Shown in pieces: positions 13,015 to 28,000 of a stretch of 64,000 nucleotides of DNA. The first letter of the stretch is position 1, and every line of letters begins with the position of its first letter. This DNA is from Pieris napi (taxonomy: Eukaryota; Arthropoda; Insecta; Lepidoptera; Pieridae), in the NCBI RefSeq assembly GCF_905475465.1, contig NC_062259.1, positions 7,264,501-7,328,500 on the forward strand. The letters run 5' to 3'. The position numbers and the translations under genes are program-made. The notes under the pieces were generated by a model. That model did not search any database. It was not told the origin of the DNA and saw nothing but the letters and a program-made list of their open reading frames with translations.

Positions 13015-16000
13015 TTTTTACATATTAATCTTCATTATATTTTAATTTACTATGGTGCACGAGAACCTAATCACGTAGGTCGGTTATCCGTGTTATTGTC
13101 GAGTCGACCTTAGAAATGAACAATTATCTATGTAGTTATATTTTTAGCTAAAGTAAAATTCATTCGCGCTAAATGTATTTGTCTTTAAACGATTATTGTG
13201 GCTATTATGAAAATTTTAGTTTTACTCTTGAAGAGAGACCTTAGGATGATGGCTTGGGTAGTATATATAATTCCAAATGGAACGGACCGAAAAACTATTT
13301 TTTTTACATAATATAAAAAAAATATTAAATAGGTTAGTTATTCGTAGTTTAATTAGCTAGTATTTAAGCTGCCCGCGATTTTTACTAAGACTACCTTTTT
13401 AGTAGTTACATACCAATATATGGAACATTTTACCCAATATAGACTTCGCTTTTCCGGAATAAAAACCTAAGCACATAAAATGTTTTTTTTTTTAATTTTT
13501 TAATTTTTCTCTACACAAAAACCTTCCTCAAGGTTCAGGAAATAAATAAAAAAAACTACTAGAATTGATCTAGATGTCTTTGAGCGATTAATTTGTATTT
13601 ATATAGATTTTTTATTTAAAAAACTAAAATTAAATTTAAATAACTCATTGATCTCTAATTTTTTTCTTTCTTTAAGTAAAATATTGTCCTTAATTTTAAT
13701 CAAAATACTAAAATAACATCAAAGCATATTGTGGGCATATTGAAACCAATCGTTCACGATAGGTTTCAATATGCCCACAGTATGCCAAGAGCGTTGGTGC
13801 AAATAAAAATATGTCTTATAGTAGTTCTTAGTCTTAAAAAAGTCTTTATATACTTGGTTCTTTACTTATCTTATGTTCGAACAATGGCCGTATGACTTAC
13901 AAACGTTTTAAGAACCTCAGTGACTTTTTGTTTTTAAAACCTTTATTGTGGACATAAACTCGGGAAAACGCTTTACTCTACTGTTTATGAATGACTTTAT
14001 ACTGAACAGTGATTAGAATCCACACATTATATATTGTCTTAAACCATTGAATTTAAATTTGGTAACCTTTGTGATTGTTAGTCATTACTTTAAGTTATAT
14101 TCAAAACATTTCAAAGTCACTCACAAGGTCAAGCAATGACCTACATAATAAATGACAAATTGCGATATCGGTATTAAATATTAAAACAAAAAAAAAACAG
14201 TAATATATTTAAGATCTTATGACCGTGCCAATATTGTTTGAGTAAAATTTTGAACAAAAAGTGTAAAATGTTGAAGTAAAAAAGATTTTAACTTCATCAT
14301 TTTCGCATAACTTAATATTATCACCCACTCATTACTGGCGAACCTTTTACATAATCTGGTGTTTTAGGCCTTATTAGTGTTAGTCAGTAACTAAAAATAA
14401 TCGACTTACGGGTAAACGGGTACATCAAGAAAAGAGCATGCCGTTTTTCAAAAAACCGGCAACGCATTCGCGAGTCCTTTGGCGTTGAGAGTCCATATCT
14501 CTTAACATCATCTGTTTGTTAGCAGAACAGAGGTCTAATAAAAACTTAATTTAAAATACCAACGATTTTTTTCCACACAATAGGTATCATATAGTTGAAT
14601 TTGAAAAATGCTATTGTTCATTGAATGCCTGGTCTGTGAGATTAATGCGATCTTTAAATTAAATTAACCCGAATAACTCACGGTTCGCACCATGTCAGTG
14701 AGTTAGGCGCTAAATGTCAAATGTATGTGGAGTCCATTCATCAACATTGAATTATAGAATTGAAATATAAATACTTTGTGGAGTAAGTATCGAACTGGAA
14801 TATTTATGAAATATTGCATAATTTTTATTTTGTAAATTGCACTGATACTTTTCGTCGGAAATATATTTTGCAATTTGCGAGTTTTGCACAATTTGCTACT
14901 ATTTGGTTCTTTTAATTATTTTTTCAATGAAAACTATATAATGTCCCGTTTATTCAAGAAAAAAGATAGGAACTCAAATGCTGGCTTAAAGTACGTTTAT
15001 AAATAGTATTATATAATAGAATTTATTTTATTCAATTCATCTCGCTTTTATTAAGGGTTTATTCAATAAAAATCATAAATACGTCGGTTCTAAACAATAA
15101 TGGTGCTTCAAATAACGTCAAAAATAAATCATCACAGTCTGTATCATTATTAATTATTAACCAAGGTATATAACATATTTATTATAACTATAACCAGACT
15201 TAGTGCTAATCTTGACTCTGAATTAATTCTTAAAAGTTATACGTTTGAGGTCATCTGTACGGCTCGTACTGGATCTCGAAATCGGAATACTTAGCGATCG
15301 GAATGGCCTATAGTGATTTTAATGTCTGTTCAGTAAAAAGCCTAATTATAAATTATTTATCAATGTTAATGTGAACGGTATGAGTATATATTGGCTCTTA
15401 CTAGAATCTAGTTTTCATTCATTTCATAAGGCAATATCTGTTGAATTTATTAGACAGCTACAACTACGGTATTATGACACTCAAAGAAATTTTGTTTTAA
15501 CTCATTCTATACATAATTGGAACCCTATTGTTAGAAAATTAACTATGAATAAAGCGCAGGTATAAGGAAAAATTTGTTTGAAAACAAACAATGAAAAATT
15601 ATATAGGTAATCTGGAAAGTTTTTCTATATTCGAAGACATTCTTGGAGTCTTCATCTCGTAGCGATTTTGAAATGTAGCTCAGGTGTAAGATTCAATGTT
15701 CAAGAGGCTAAATAGGTTTAACTAAAACATCTTACTAGAGCTTTTTTATATATTATCGTTATTGATTTTAGTTTTCTTTTTCAGGTCATTTACGAAGGAC
15801 CACTTCGCAAGAAGCAGAAAAGCGTCGGTCGTCACTAGGCAACGTACCTCCGGCGAGACATCGAGCGTCAGATGCTTCATTGGATCCACATCACGCTGCC
15901 ATATTATTCCGTAATGCCAGAGGAGTAAGTCAGTTAATAGCTACACTAGAATTTTTAATTTTAAACTTATCGATTATGTATTGCTAATAATATGGAATTC

Positions 16001-19000
16001 ATATTATTATCTTTACATTATTCACAAGTTATCACATCACGTCCATAATATTTTCAGGAAATAAAAGAGTTGATCAGAACAGATGCAATCTTAGTTAATC
16101 CTGAAGAAACTTAACTTACAGTTTGTAGGATTCTTTTGACTTCAGTTTTCTCTACTTATGTGTGCAACTGACGTTTCTGAGAGTTGCGCAAAGTGAGGAT
16201 TCTAGCAATTTATAACACATTATAAATTCCATAACTAAGTATAAAGTAAAAATCATGGTTTATATTATTATATTATATTATAATGACGTATTAAAATGTT
16301 GTAGGACTGATATTATACCATGTTTTGTGTTTCTAATAAATAATAATCAAAATGGCTTGCTATTTGTATTTCTTATAGATTTTTCTTATTTTTTTTGTTA
16401 ATTTTTCTTATAAATTTTTTTCGACCTAATTTCGATTGGTTTAACACAATCAAATAATAATAAATTCCATATAATATCTTACAATTTAGAAATTATTCAT
16501 ATTCAAACTTCACCGTTTCTGCGGGATTCTATCCTCTACTTTTAAACCGTCGTTTCATATTCGTAGTACTAGGAACTCCTTATCTTCATCTATTGTTTCT
16601 TACAAATATAACAAGCACCTCTTCAAGAAAAGAGGAAATGTGCAACCACCTTAGACTCAATCAAGAATCAAATCTGTTTTTGTAACATAGTAAAACATTC
16701 ATTAAACTTTGAGACTGCGTTGCTGATAACAGTTTTACATTTCAGCTGCCAGTGGTGGATCCCTTCATACAGAAAGCTAACTTGTCTGATCTTGGTAAGT
16801 TTTTTTATTTACTCAATGTTTTAGTTAAAATAAAGAAAAAGAGAGAAACGGTTCGGTTTGAATGTGTTTTAATATTTTTTATCCTAAATCTAAGGCGAAG
16901 TAGACAAGAAGCTAAGTTAGGTTTAATTTATGTTTGCAGGTTAAAAGGTGGAAAGCAATAAAATTTTTTTTACAACATTTAACATTATGATTTAGCCTAA
17001 CTTAAGACTAATAAGTAATTTAAGTCTAACCTTATTTACTAAAACGGATATTTAACATAAGAAAGTGCCCAATAACACTACTTAAAGTCTCTATTAAAGG
17101 GAAGACACTATGTTCTTGTGTTCTATGTTTTCCCTCACTGTTTAGCACTCAATACTAACGTGCTAATTCACTAGCTCAAATAACAAAACAGTTAACGTTT
17201 TAATCGTTTCTTTAAAAATAATCATTATTATGCGATCGGTCGTTAAAATTTATGATGTTAATAGATAATAATATATCATTTTAGCTTTTTATATTACGAA
17301 TTTGGACGTATAGATAGTGTTGCAATATGAAGTATATAGTGAAAGGAGATCAAACGTGCATTCGGTGCGCGAAGAGGTTAATATTTGCAAAAGGTTCGGT
17401 TATTCTATTAAACTATCTGATAATTTAAAAACCTCCGTTAGAGATTTCAGTTATTAAATATTTAATTCCTATTATGCCCGGTGACAAGAGGGGAGGGACT
17501 AACGGTGATTATAATAGAGGTATGGTGAAAAGTTTTTGTTTCATCGAGATTATCGAACCCTCACACCTGGCCCACAACATCTATATTTTAATTATCGTAC
17601 TGCCCCAGTTAATGGCGTTTATAATTAGTTTGAATTTGCGCCGTTGACAGTGAATTCACGTTAATTTTGGATCTGGTACGGATTATATTTAGCGTCGATA
17701 TGGTATAGGAGTTGTGTGATGCGGATATGTTGTAGTCGCGTCTCCCCGGTAAAGCGAGGTGGGCGTAGGCCGAGTTGGGGCAGAACGCCAACGAGTGTGT
17801 CAAGTAGTGTGCGGGTGCGCGGGCGCCGTTTGGTGTATAATTAGCAGTGAGCCGTAGGAGGCGCAGCGGGCCGCACCGAGTGGCGGCGGGCGATGCATGC
17901 TGCGCCTACACTACTTCTCGGACCACCCAGCCCTCGCCGTAGAAGACGGCGAAGAGACCGTCTACTCTATAGAGCTCATCAAGGAGTTCGAAGCGGTCGG
18001 CCGCGCGTGGAAAGCGTTTCTCGCTGATTGGCTAGAAAAAGGTGTCGGTTTGTTTATGTCACCCACGCCGTTTGCGCCTCTTGTTTTGGAAGCTGTCGTT
18101 TGATTGTTTTTGTATCAGTGTTGCGTCGTAATAACAAATGTTATAGGGGGACGTCTTGGTGCTTATTTTTTGTTTCTGTGCGTCGTTTAAGTGTGTTTAA
18201 TTCAAAGTGATTTATTGAGATTCACGACATGTTTCTTTGGTTAATCATAGTAGTTGCGGTGGCGCTGCTGAAATATTTTTCTATAAAATCTATAAATAAT
18301 TTTAGCTTCAGCGTTAAGTCTCCTATATATTATGATCTATAGTTGAGCTTACGTCACGAGGTTCCCTGTGACGTCACCGAATGACCTCAAAACCGTGCGC
18401 ATTGCCAGCTGCTAAACATAAATAAACAACCGGTATCTTCACACGTGTAGTTTTTAATTAGTGAACGGCTAGACTTGAAATATATATTTATATGGCAATG
18501 GGCGGGGCATATATCAAGATACACAGATAAATAATAGGTGGACCGTAAAGACAACTGTATGGAAAGGTCCAAGAGGAAGAAGGAGAAGAGGTCGCCCAAA
18601 AAAAGGTGGATAGAAGAAATGGAAGCGATAGCAGGAAACGAATGGAGACAGAGAGTCATAGACAGAGTCAGTTGGAAAAAACTGGAGGAGGCCTTTACCC
18701 GTGAAGGGGTTCCGACCGACGGTACTGAAGGAAGCTAGGATATAGGATTACAAGCAAAAGAAAAAACATGAATACAAATGTAAAATTATCTAAGCTGTGT
18801 ATTATAATTTGTTTTTGTCATGATAGGAAATAAAACAGGCTTTATTATTGCTATTATTACTGTATATAGAATTGAGTGCCAACTCTTTGGAAAAAATATT
18901 ATTAAAATATTAGGTCCTTACATATGAAATTGGCGGTTTATACCCATAGGGGAGGAACATTTTTATATAATAGAATAAATTTAAATAATCAAAGTATATA

Positions 19001-22000
19001 CTTTTGCTATTTATGCACTTTTGCCTTATTATAGGTAGTCCAATAATCCCTTTACTAAAAAAAACATTCGGACGGGAATCAATAAAATCTTTGAGGCGGT
19101 TTCGACTTTGAAGGCGAACTAGAACCCATCAGAGTTGAATTTCTTTACCTTGCAAGAAGTTATACAAATTTAAAAAAAATGGTAATCTGATGGAGCAAGG
19201 TCCGGGGAGTACGACATTCCAATTGAAGCTTCTCTTATTTGGTAGCAGTCTATTGTGCAGTGTCTGGTCTAGCGTTGTCGTGAGCAGCATTGGCCTAGAG
19301 CGATTGACCAGCCTTGGTTGTTTAGCAGCTAGCTTTTACAGTATTTTGTTTAAACATTATTATATTGTTTAACATAAATCATTCATCAATGATCAAAACC
19401 AACTGGATATTTTTTTCATTTTATTTCGGAAATAATTTGGTGCTAGGGAGTATCCATTCCCATGTTACCTCGATGCCTCCACTTCTGAATCAAGCATATT
19501 ATATTAACCCGCCATTGAAATAACAGAAAATATAACGTTTTTTTACCTTGAATACCTAAAATGTCTAAATCAAACTCATCTTTCAATTCCCATATTAAAT
19601 CTTATTCGTCATAATTATTACATATATAATACAACCATACATTATACATTCTGTACATTGACTTTTGACCTATATCTGTTGATCTGAAAAATAAAAACAT
19701 TTGTTTTCAAACAGTTGGTTCCCTTTAGAGTCTACAAAACTTAACAAATTGTTTTTATTTTTCATTCTGCACACGGCAGAAAGAAGTGAATTTATTATGT
19801 AATGTAGATAAGATAGCAAGCGTCGAAAGATAATCTTCGTAGAGACAGCTTCAACATTCGTGAAAGTGCATTTTAAATTAATTATAAATAATAAAATAAA
19901 ACATATCGTAATGGTGGCCCCTGAGTGGAGGCCTGGAACCTTGTAAAAGTTTCCTGAACAGCAAATACCTTTTCACAGGACTAAACAAATGCTTAAATTT
20001 ATTAATTGCGAATAATTAGATTATATAAAGTGTAATTTCTTTTGCAGAAGAGGACGAGTCGCAGATATTCGTTAAATTTTTCAAATTCCACAAATGCTAC
20101 GATCTCATCCCGACATCGGCTAAGCTGGTGGTCTTCGACACACAATTGCTCGTCAAGAAGGCATTTTTTGCACTTGTGTATAACGGTGAGTTAAATAAAA
20201 AGATCCACGGCAATCAAGGCATTGTAATTGTGTTATTTTTTTATTATGGAGCAAAGCTATTTGATAATAGTGTTTGTTATCAAAGTTGTGTGTGATCAGT
20301 TTGTGATAAACCAGTTGAGGATTTTGTAAATAAACAGTGTACTGCATCAAGCTTGGCAATTACTTAGTAACTTGATTAGTATAGCCAATCTATTTCTACA
20401 CGTATTATGTGTATAATGGTATATTCATAAACTCATTTTATAAGACACATCAAATACCTGATTAATGCTGTCAGCTCACATTATTTACATAAAATACGCA
20501 ATCACCCTAGTAATACTTGTTGCACACTACACTGCATGCACATTATATTTCATACTACCTTTGCGAAGCTATTCATCCATAACGAGTAACTTTGCTGCGC
20601 GAAGTTTATAAAATTAGCTATAAGCGATTTTAAGCTGAGCGATTATACAAATGAAAGTAACAATATTGTATTTTAATACAGGGCCCTCGAAACAATAACC
20701 ACTGTGCTGACTAACAAGGTGTTTATCGTTCCTTTGATCTAAGTATTTCTAATGTAATACCTATTGTAAGACGTTCAATTTCTTATCTTGAGCTACTGAC
20801 CGATAAGCGATTTCGTTATTATAGTCAAGGCTAACAAAAATGTACACTATTAATTTATGTTGTACATACTTATTGTACACTCAGCCCCTTTCAATCCGTT
20901 GAAATGGAATTAAAAAAAATACATGTGATTTTCTACCTTGATAAATCAAATCACCAGAAAAGTTAAATAAACATTTCTATATTTTTGTTTCTTGCGGGGG
21001 ATAAATTTTATTTCATATCGTACAGTAATTTTTTCTCATTAACTTTTATTTAACCTCCATAAATATTAAGAACACTTATTTACAGGGTATTTTATTAATT
21101 CTAAAAATTAAAGACATAATGAATTATAATCCATACTTAAATTTAATATTATATACTAAACCTTGGGGTGGAATAAAAAACGTCGGATTTTTGTGTCATT
21201 GACACTAATTATCAGAATCTGAGTCTTTATAACGTTCGTATCATATAAAATCAAAATTCAATGCGTTATTTAACATAAGGATTCCTATTTAGTAAAGGTC
21301 TCGTCTCTGTATTTTACCCTAAGTTCCCATTTGTGTCGGTGAAAAGAATTTTCGTTGACTTTAAACTGATTAGTAAATAGTTTTGCCAATGTGAAAGTGT
21401 TTCACAAAATAATTGCTATGATTTTTATTATATAGCAATATCCTTAAATGATTAAAATCATATTCCAAATATAAGTTGAATATATTGAATCTACAATTAT
21501 ATTGTCGATTCAATAAACAACTGCCCAACTATTACATTAACACTGAAAATCGTGGTATATTTATTAGTTAACGCAAACATATGTAAATCGTAACTAAAAC
21601 ATAGCTAATTAGATACGTTAGCACTCGGTTGCGTAATTCATTGTGTTAGGGATCACATTTTGTTATTTGTAAAGTTTTATAGAAAATTAAATTTTCAATT
21701 GTTTTTTATGAATAACAATGGATTGTTTATGTTTATGCAGTTTAAATATTATGAAAATAAAGAAAAAAATAAAATTTAAAGATTTGTTTATTATAGGAAT
21801 ATACAAAGTACATACTCTCTGGGATAGATTTTAAGCCATGTTACATGTATATTATCAAAACTCATAAAGCTTTGAGATCAAATAATTCTTATATTATCCG
21901 TCACTTAAGTCACTTTAAAATTAAACTAGTGCACCATAACCCAAGAAGCCAAATTGTCTCTCTTTCCTGTTTTCTTAAATAAGGTGTAAAATATTCAGGT

Positions 22001-25000
22001 ACATTTTGTATATATTATTCTACCGAGTGTTATCTATAAATTCCGATAAACGCTTTCACTTCATTTTTATGCATCGATAAAATAGTAAGATTTACTCGTT
22101 ATAAGCATTATATGTATAGCCGCCGGCCCGGCGAATCTTGTTCTGCTTTACAGATTTTATGATTTTAAAATTAATTCAAAATTGTTTAATATTTTAATTG
22201 GATAATGATTTTAAAAATCAAGTATTTTAATGACTTAGCAGTTAGATATATGATTTATTGCGATTTATTTTGATAAATTGGTCACTCTTCAGTGTAATGT
22301 AGCTACGACGTTTTTCGCTTTGTTATCGGCGTAATAACAATTAAAGCAGATGGCTTTCCTTCCCTTAACTTATGTTTTTGAAAGATACATTTCTATTTGG
22401 ACGATGGCAATTGCAAAAACTGAATGTTGGTCCAGTTCTTGAGTTATAAATTGTGTAACCAACACGATTTGTTTTATATATAGATTTAGTCTTTACTAAT
22501 TTGGTCACACTTATATTCATTAAAAGGTATGAAGGCCCGAGGCAAAGATTCGGTTTGAAAAGTACACAGTTTTTATTTATTGTTATATGCAAAAATGTTC
22601 TACTATAACCATTTACTCGGCATAAAACTACAATGAATTTTCTATATAGTCTATTGCTATGTGGTCATAAAATAAAGTCTACCCCAGTACGGCCACCCCC
22701 ACATATAAACCGGGAGATTAATATTTTCCCTCTACCATGTGGGATGTGCATACGCTATTAATATCTGATGCGCTCGAGTATTTCTGTGTGATTTATTTTT
22801 AATTTTTAAAAAATATTTTTTCATTTTTAGCATCTCACCTTGAGAATCCAATAGGTTATGTTCTGATCTACTCTCTATTAACCCTCTACTATAACTATTT
22901 ACCTTGTTACATGTATAGCGCGTGATCGCCTATCAAGAAAAAAAACCGACCACTTATCTACTCCATCAATCACCAGAATATACTTCAAATCAGTCCGATG
23001 TTGTTAACAACTGTTTAAGCGAGTGTTATAATTTTGTCCCCAGGTGTTCGTGCCGCCCCGTTATGGGATTCCCAAAGACAAGAGTATGTGGGTATGCTCA
23101 CAATAACGGACTTTATAAAGATCCTGCAAATGTACTACACCAGTGCAGACGTCGCTATGGACGAGCTGGAAGAACATCGACTTGAGACCTGGAGACGTAA
23201 GTTTTAAATTCAAGTGCTATTTACAGGTGTTTGTGCTTAGATCAGCGTTGGCTTAGTGATCGTGAGTGTATATTTCCATGTGGACTCACTCGTACGGTGA
23301 AGGAAAACTTCGTGAGGGAACCGGCATGCTCTTTGATCTAAACATCGATGGGGTGTGTCACGAATTTTTCTTATCTCTCGTTTTTCTACACATGCCCCGC
23401 CCATTTCCATATCAGTTGCCTAGCATATTTTTCACGTCTTTAACTCTTGTTTCCATAGTTTAGTCAGCAGTCAATCTTATTACAGAGTTTTAACTCAAAT
23501 ACCCATTCGAATCTATCAAATGGTTTACGCGAAGAAACAAATTAATTCTTTAAAACGGTGTTTTGAATTAGGATTTAATTCCAATAAATAGTTTATGTTT
23601 AATTGAAGCTGGAAATATAAAAAAAAATATTTTATATTAATTTAATTGTGCTATTTATGTAGATAATATGTTAATAGTTCTTGGAATAAATATGTTTACT
23701 TAGTAATATATCTGGAATATAAAATACATAAAAAGGCTAGAAATGCATCCTAATAAGCTTACCACGCAACCAACCATACCGGACCTAATAAATAGGCTTA
23801 AAAGGCGACAAAGTCTTGATAGACACGGTTGAAAGAGAGGAGCAGTCTGGATGGAGATTTTGCTCTGAACGCCTAACAGCTCTTAGCACATCTGCTCATA
23901 GTCTAGCTGACTGATTGCAAGATAAAGACTTACATAAAAAAAGAGTAATATATAAATATATTGTAACATCTTAAATAGTCACAATCATTAGACACCATTT
24001 TAAGGATAAATATTTTCATCATACACAGTAATATAGATATTAAAAAATACGGTCAAATGAAATCGGCGTCTGCTACCAATGAATACTAGATACATAGCTA
24101 TTATATTTTTAGGATAAAAACCTTATATACTATTATCCTCAATATATCCAAATTTTACCTATCGGATTCATTGTTGTTCGAATGATATACCTCTCGGATC
24201 TTTACAGACTGGTTGTATTGTTGAGGTATTTTTCTGTAATAAAATTTTATATACAAATCCAGGAATAGCCGATATTCTAAAGCTTGTTATTAATGTTATT
24301 TCATATTTCACTGGGTTCTTATTACATGATTCTCCGTACAGCGAGTCTTTGATACTGATTTCTTGTTAGTGACTTAACAATATTTTTCCACTTCAAAAAA
24401 TAACAACATTTTGCCATTTTTATCCTTATTCTGAAAAATTTATTGTATTTTATACGTCCTATTGCGTGGTGGGCGTGGTGCAATGGATTGTCCAAGGCGT
24501 AAGAAACAGACACTGTATTTAGGTGATTATTTATTTGACATTTCAAATGAATAATTAGGCAAGGGGCGGCCCTGATCGCTTTCTAACTATCTATTCCACC
24601 CACAACTATTGTTAGGCAAAACAAATTGTAAAAAAATCGCGGCTGGGGTATGTATTTCTTTGAGGTAATGCATACGGTGATTTACTATCATTATTAAAAA
24701 GTTTAACTTCATCAGTATTTTTGTTTTTCTTGTACCGTTATTTAGGATACCTAATGTATGCATACTTTATCTATAATTAATGAGTTTATAATATCGTACA
24801 TATGAGCTCTATCTCGGCTATTTATGGAAGACCAAAATTTACTCAGATTATGCGAAGAGTTAATTCATTGTTATTATATTTATTTTTCTAATCCAAGGAC
24901 ATTCACTATGCACGCTCGTCCTTCTGTGACTATTTTTGACTTGGCCCTACTCTAGGTGCTCCTGGTCCAGGTATATACGACAAGGCCTACGCGACCCGAC

Positions 25001-28000
25001 CTACCACGGTTGCCATGTATAATCCTATTCGTTAACCGCTTCTCATTTATATTTTCTACATGGCCAAACCACCTAAACATTCTTTTTCGTATCCTTCCCA
25101 CTACGTTCGCTTGTATCCCACACTACTCAGGTATCTCCCTATTGCTTATTCTATCACGCAATGTTATCTTTACGCTCTAATTTCAACGCATTTTTTCTAC
25201 TTACATTTATTTTATGCCAGACTCAACAGTCGAGCCTTATTATAGCCTACACATTATTTACAACAACACCAATTGGTTAGGTAGTATCTTAAGTAAAGTA
25301 TTTCGAAATACATTTTACATTACTAATAACGAAGAGTAACATAAATATGTTAAATATTTTTTAATTACGCTTTATGATGTGTATCTGTAGAAAGTTACCT
25401 AACCCACCAATAACTGTGTAAAAGTAACACACGATTAAATGTGTTTAAGAAATATTTTTATTAAATTATATCATTTTGAAGTGTAGATCATGTAGAAAAA
25501 TTCAAGATAGAAACAGAATTCCATGTCGGTTTCATTAGTAGGTACACTTCGAGTGTACATTATGGCAAATAATATTTTCCTTATAGTAGGTATTTAAATT
25601 GTAAGCTAGTGCAGAGCGATGACCGCGGATGTTAATTAGGTGACGATTCAGCTGTTTAATTATTCTTATTTGGCATATTACATAATTATTTACGTGTGGA
25701 AAATAATAGCTAATTTGATGCGTTTGGAAATAAGTGATTGCTTCATAGGTCTCAATTTCATAGTTCCGAAACAATCGCAGAATTATTTGTTCTCTTATTG
25801 GCTAGTTTGTATCTAAATAAATAAAGCCAGAGATAGTAGTATATTCCACCGGTGTGAGACATTTTTTATAAAAAAAGACGAAATATTTAAAGAAATCTTA
25901 AGTTAAATATGGATTACTTAGTTAAGATTACATAATTTATGCTTTACAAAAATCCCAATTAGATAGCATTATGTGTATCATTTTTAAGTGACGATTGTGG
26001 GAATTATTCTACAATAACATATTATTTAAAAGCCTGAGTTTTATTTTTTATTGTATTGGTTTAACTCTAAACACATAACCATAATTTACGAGAAGGTTAA
26101 AATTTATTGTGTGGTCTTTGTGGTTTAAATATAAACTTAAGACCATTTATCAATGTTTTTTCAACGCGGGTGCGCGATTATTTTGTATTCCTTCCTCCAT
26201 AAAAATGCTTACATACCCGAAAGAAGACTCAAATGAGTCATCCTGAAAATATATAAGGTTTTGCAAAGGTTTTAGAACTATTGCTATACAAACATATGAA
26301 TTCCATTGACATAATAAGAAAGGCACTATTGAAATTCAATATGTAATATGAACATGTTATAATCGTAAATACCCATAGTTGTACGCTGTTTTCAACGTCA
26401 ATATATAGTCGATATATTTTCAATTCAATCGTGATTGGTGAAGCTACAAATAGCTCTCGATATCGGGCCGAATTTTAATTGTGCATTAAAATAAACAATA
26501 TTGAAATTTCAATGCCAATATCCTAATTATATATACAATCAATAAAAAGTTATTCTCGTTTAAGTGCGCTGAGCTTAAACGAGAACCGAGAGAGAACCGT
26601 CTTCTCCAACTTCGATGTAATTTAAGCCGACTTCATCCGCCGTTAAGATCATCGGCTGTTTTTTCTGGGACATATATACAACTGGTATACTGGACTACAA
26701 GGGGTAGTAATAATCTAATTCCTTAATCATGGAGCCACAATTCCGGGGAGTTGGTACGCAGAACAAATAACAAGTATGAGTGAGAAAATACGCAGTAAAG
26801 GCGTGGCAAACTCGCCAAAGATGTATTTTTTTATCAAGATAACGCCAAAGACTGCAATTCAAGATTCTGGCTTCGAATTGTTGGAACCTCTATATTAAAT
26901 TTAAAAAAAAGATATTACGTGTTTCTTAAGTGTATGAACCTGAAAACTCAAAAATAATATTAATGCGTCATGCTCATCACTTTTTCCTGAACACACCTAG
27001 TAGTTATTATATTTGATTTTTGTACAAAGGTTTACAATTAAATACAAATTGTGGCCACAGTTTTAAATTTTGGAATTATAATTGTTTCGGTTTGGAAGGG
27101 ACTGTAGTTTGGCTTTAAAAAAACAGTTGCGAAACAACTCTTTGTTTTGGCTTTAGATTTCGGTATCCGTTTCTTAGTATATTTTATATTATTAGGTACG
27201 TAAGTGAGCCTTTTGTGCCTAAAATAATGTTCCAAAAGGAATGTGATTCGTTTAAAGTAACCCTCAGATACGACGCCCGTATATCTCAATGTCTGTACTT
27301 AGCGCTAAATCTCGACATTGAATCTTCTCTAGTAGCAGCTGAGTTGAATTTGTAGCGTCAACTATACAAACTGTGACGCTGTATTGATAATAAACTTGTT
27401 GCGGCGCACCTGTAACTAGATGCATTATCGATTAAAAAAGCGCTCTTATTATTATATTTATTTTTAACTTTTTTATTATCTTTCTATAATTTTTCAGATG
27501 TACTCAAGGGATCGGTAGTGCCGCTCGTATCGATTGGGCCAGATTCTTCCTTGTACGAAGCCATTAGGATACTGATCACCAACAGGATTCATCGATTGCC
27601 CGTCATTGACCCAGAGACTGGCAATGTACTCTACATACTCACACACAAGAGAATACTTAGGTTTCTCTTTTTATATGTAAGTAGTCAGAATTATATTCAA
27701 TTAATAATTTAATTTTGAAAACAGTTATATGGGGCTTTTGTATAATAATAGTGATGTAGTTTTAAATTTAAGATACTTAAACATTACAAGAATTTAGGAT
27801 AAGTTCCAAATGATTACACGTTTGCTTTAGAGACTCATTACCCTAATATCAGATTATTAGGATCGGAAACCTATTCAACTTTTCTGTACTAAATCGTAAA
27901 ATTGTTAAATTGGAATATTATAAGTTTTCTTTAGATTGCAAACTATTGTCTTTTTTATAAGTAGCAACGGTGTTACGCTACGTGAGGGGTTATTGGATGC

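Noticed and set aside
22922..23185. 87-codon plus frame
   Set aside because: It runs across the CBS1 exon in the wrong frame.
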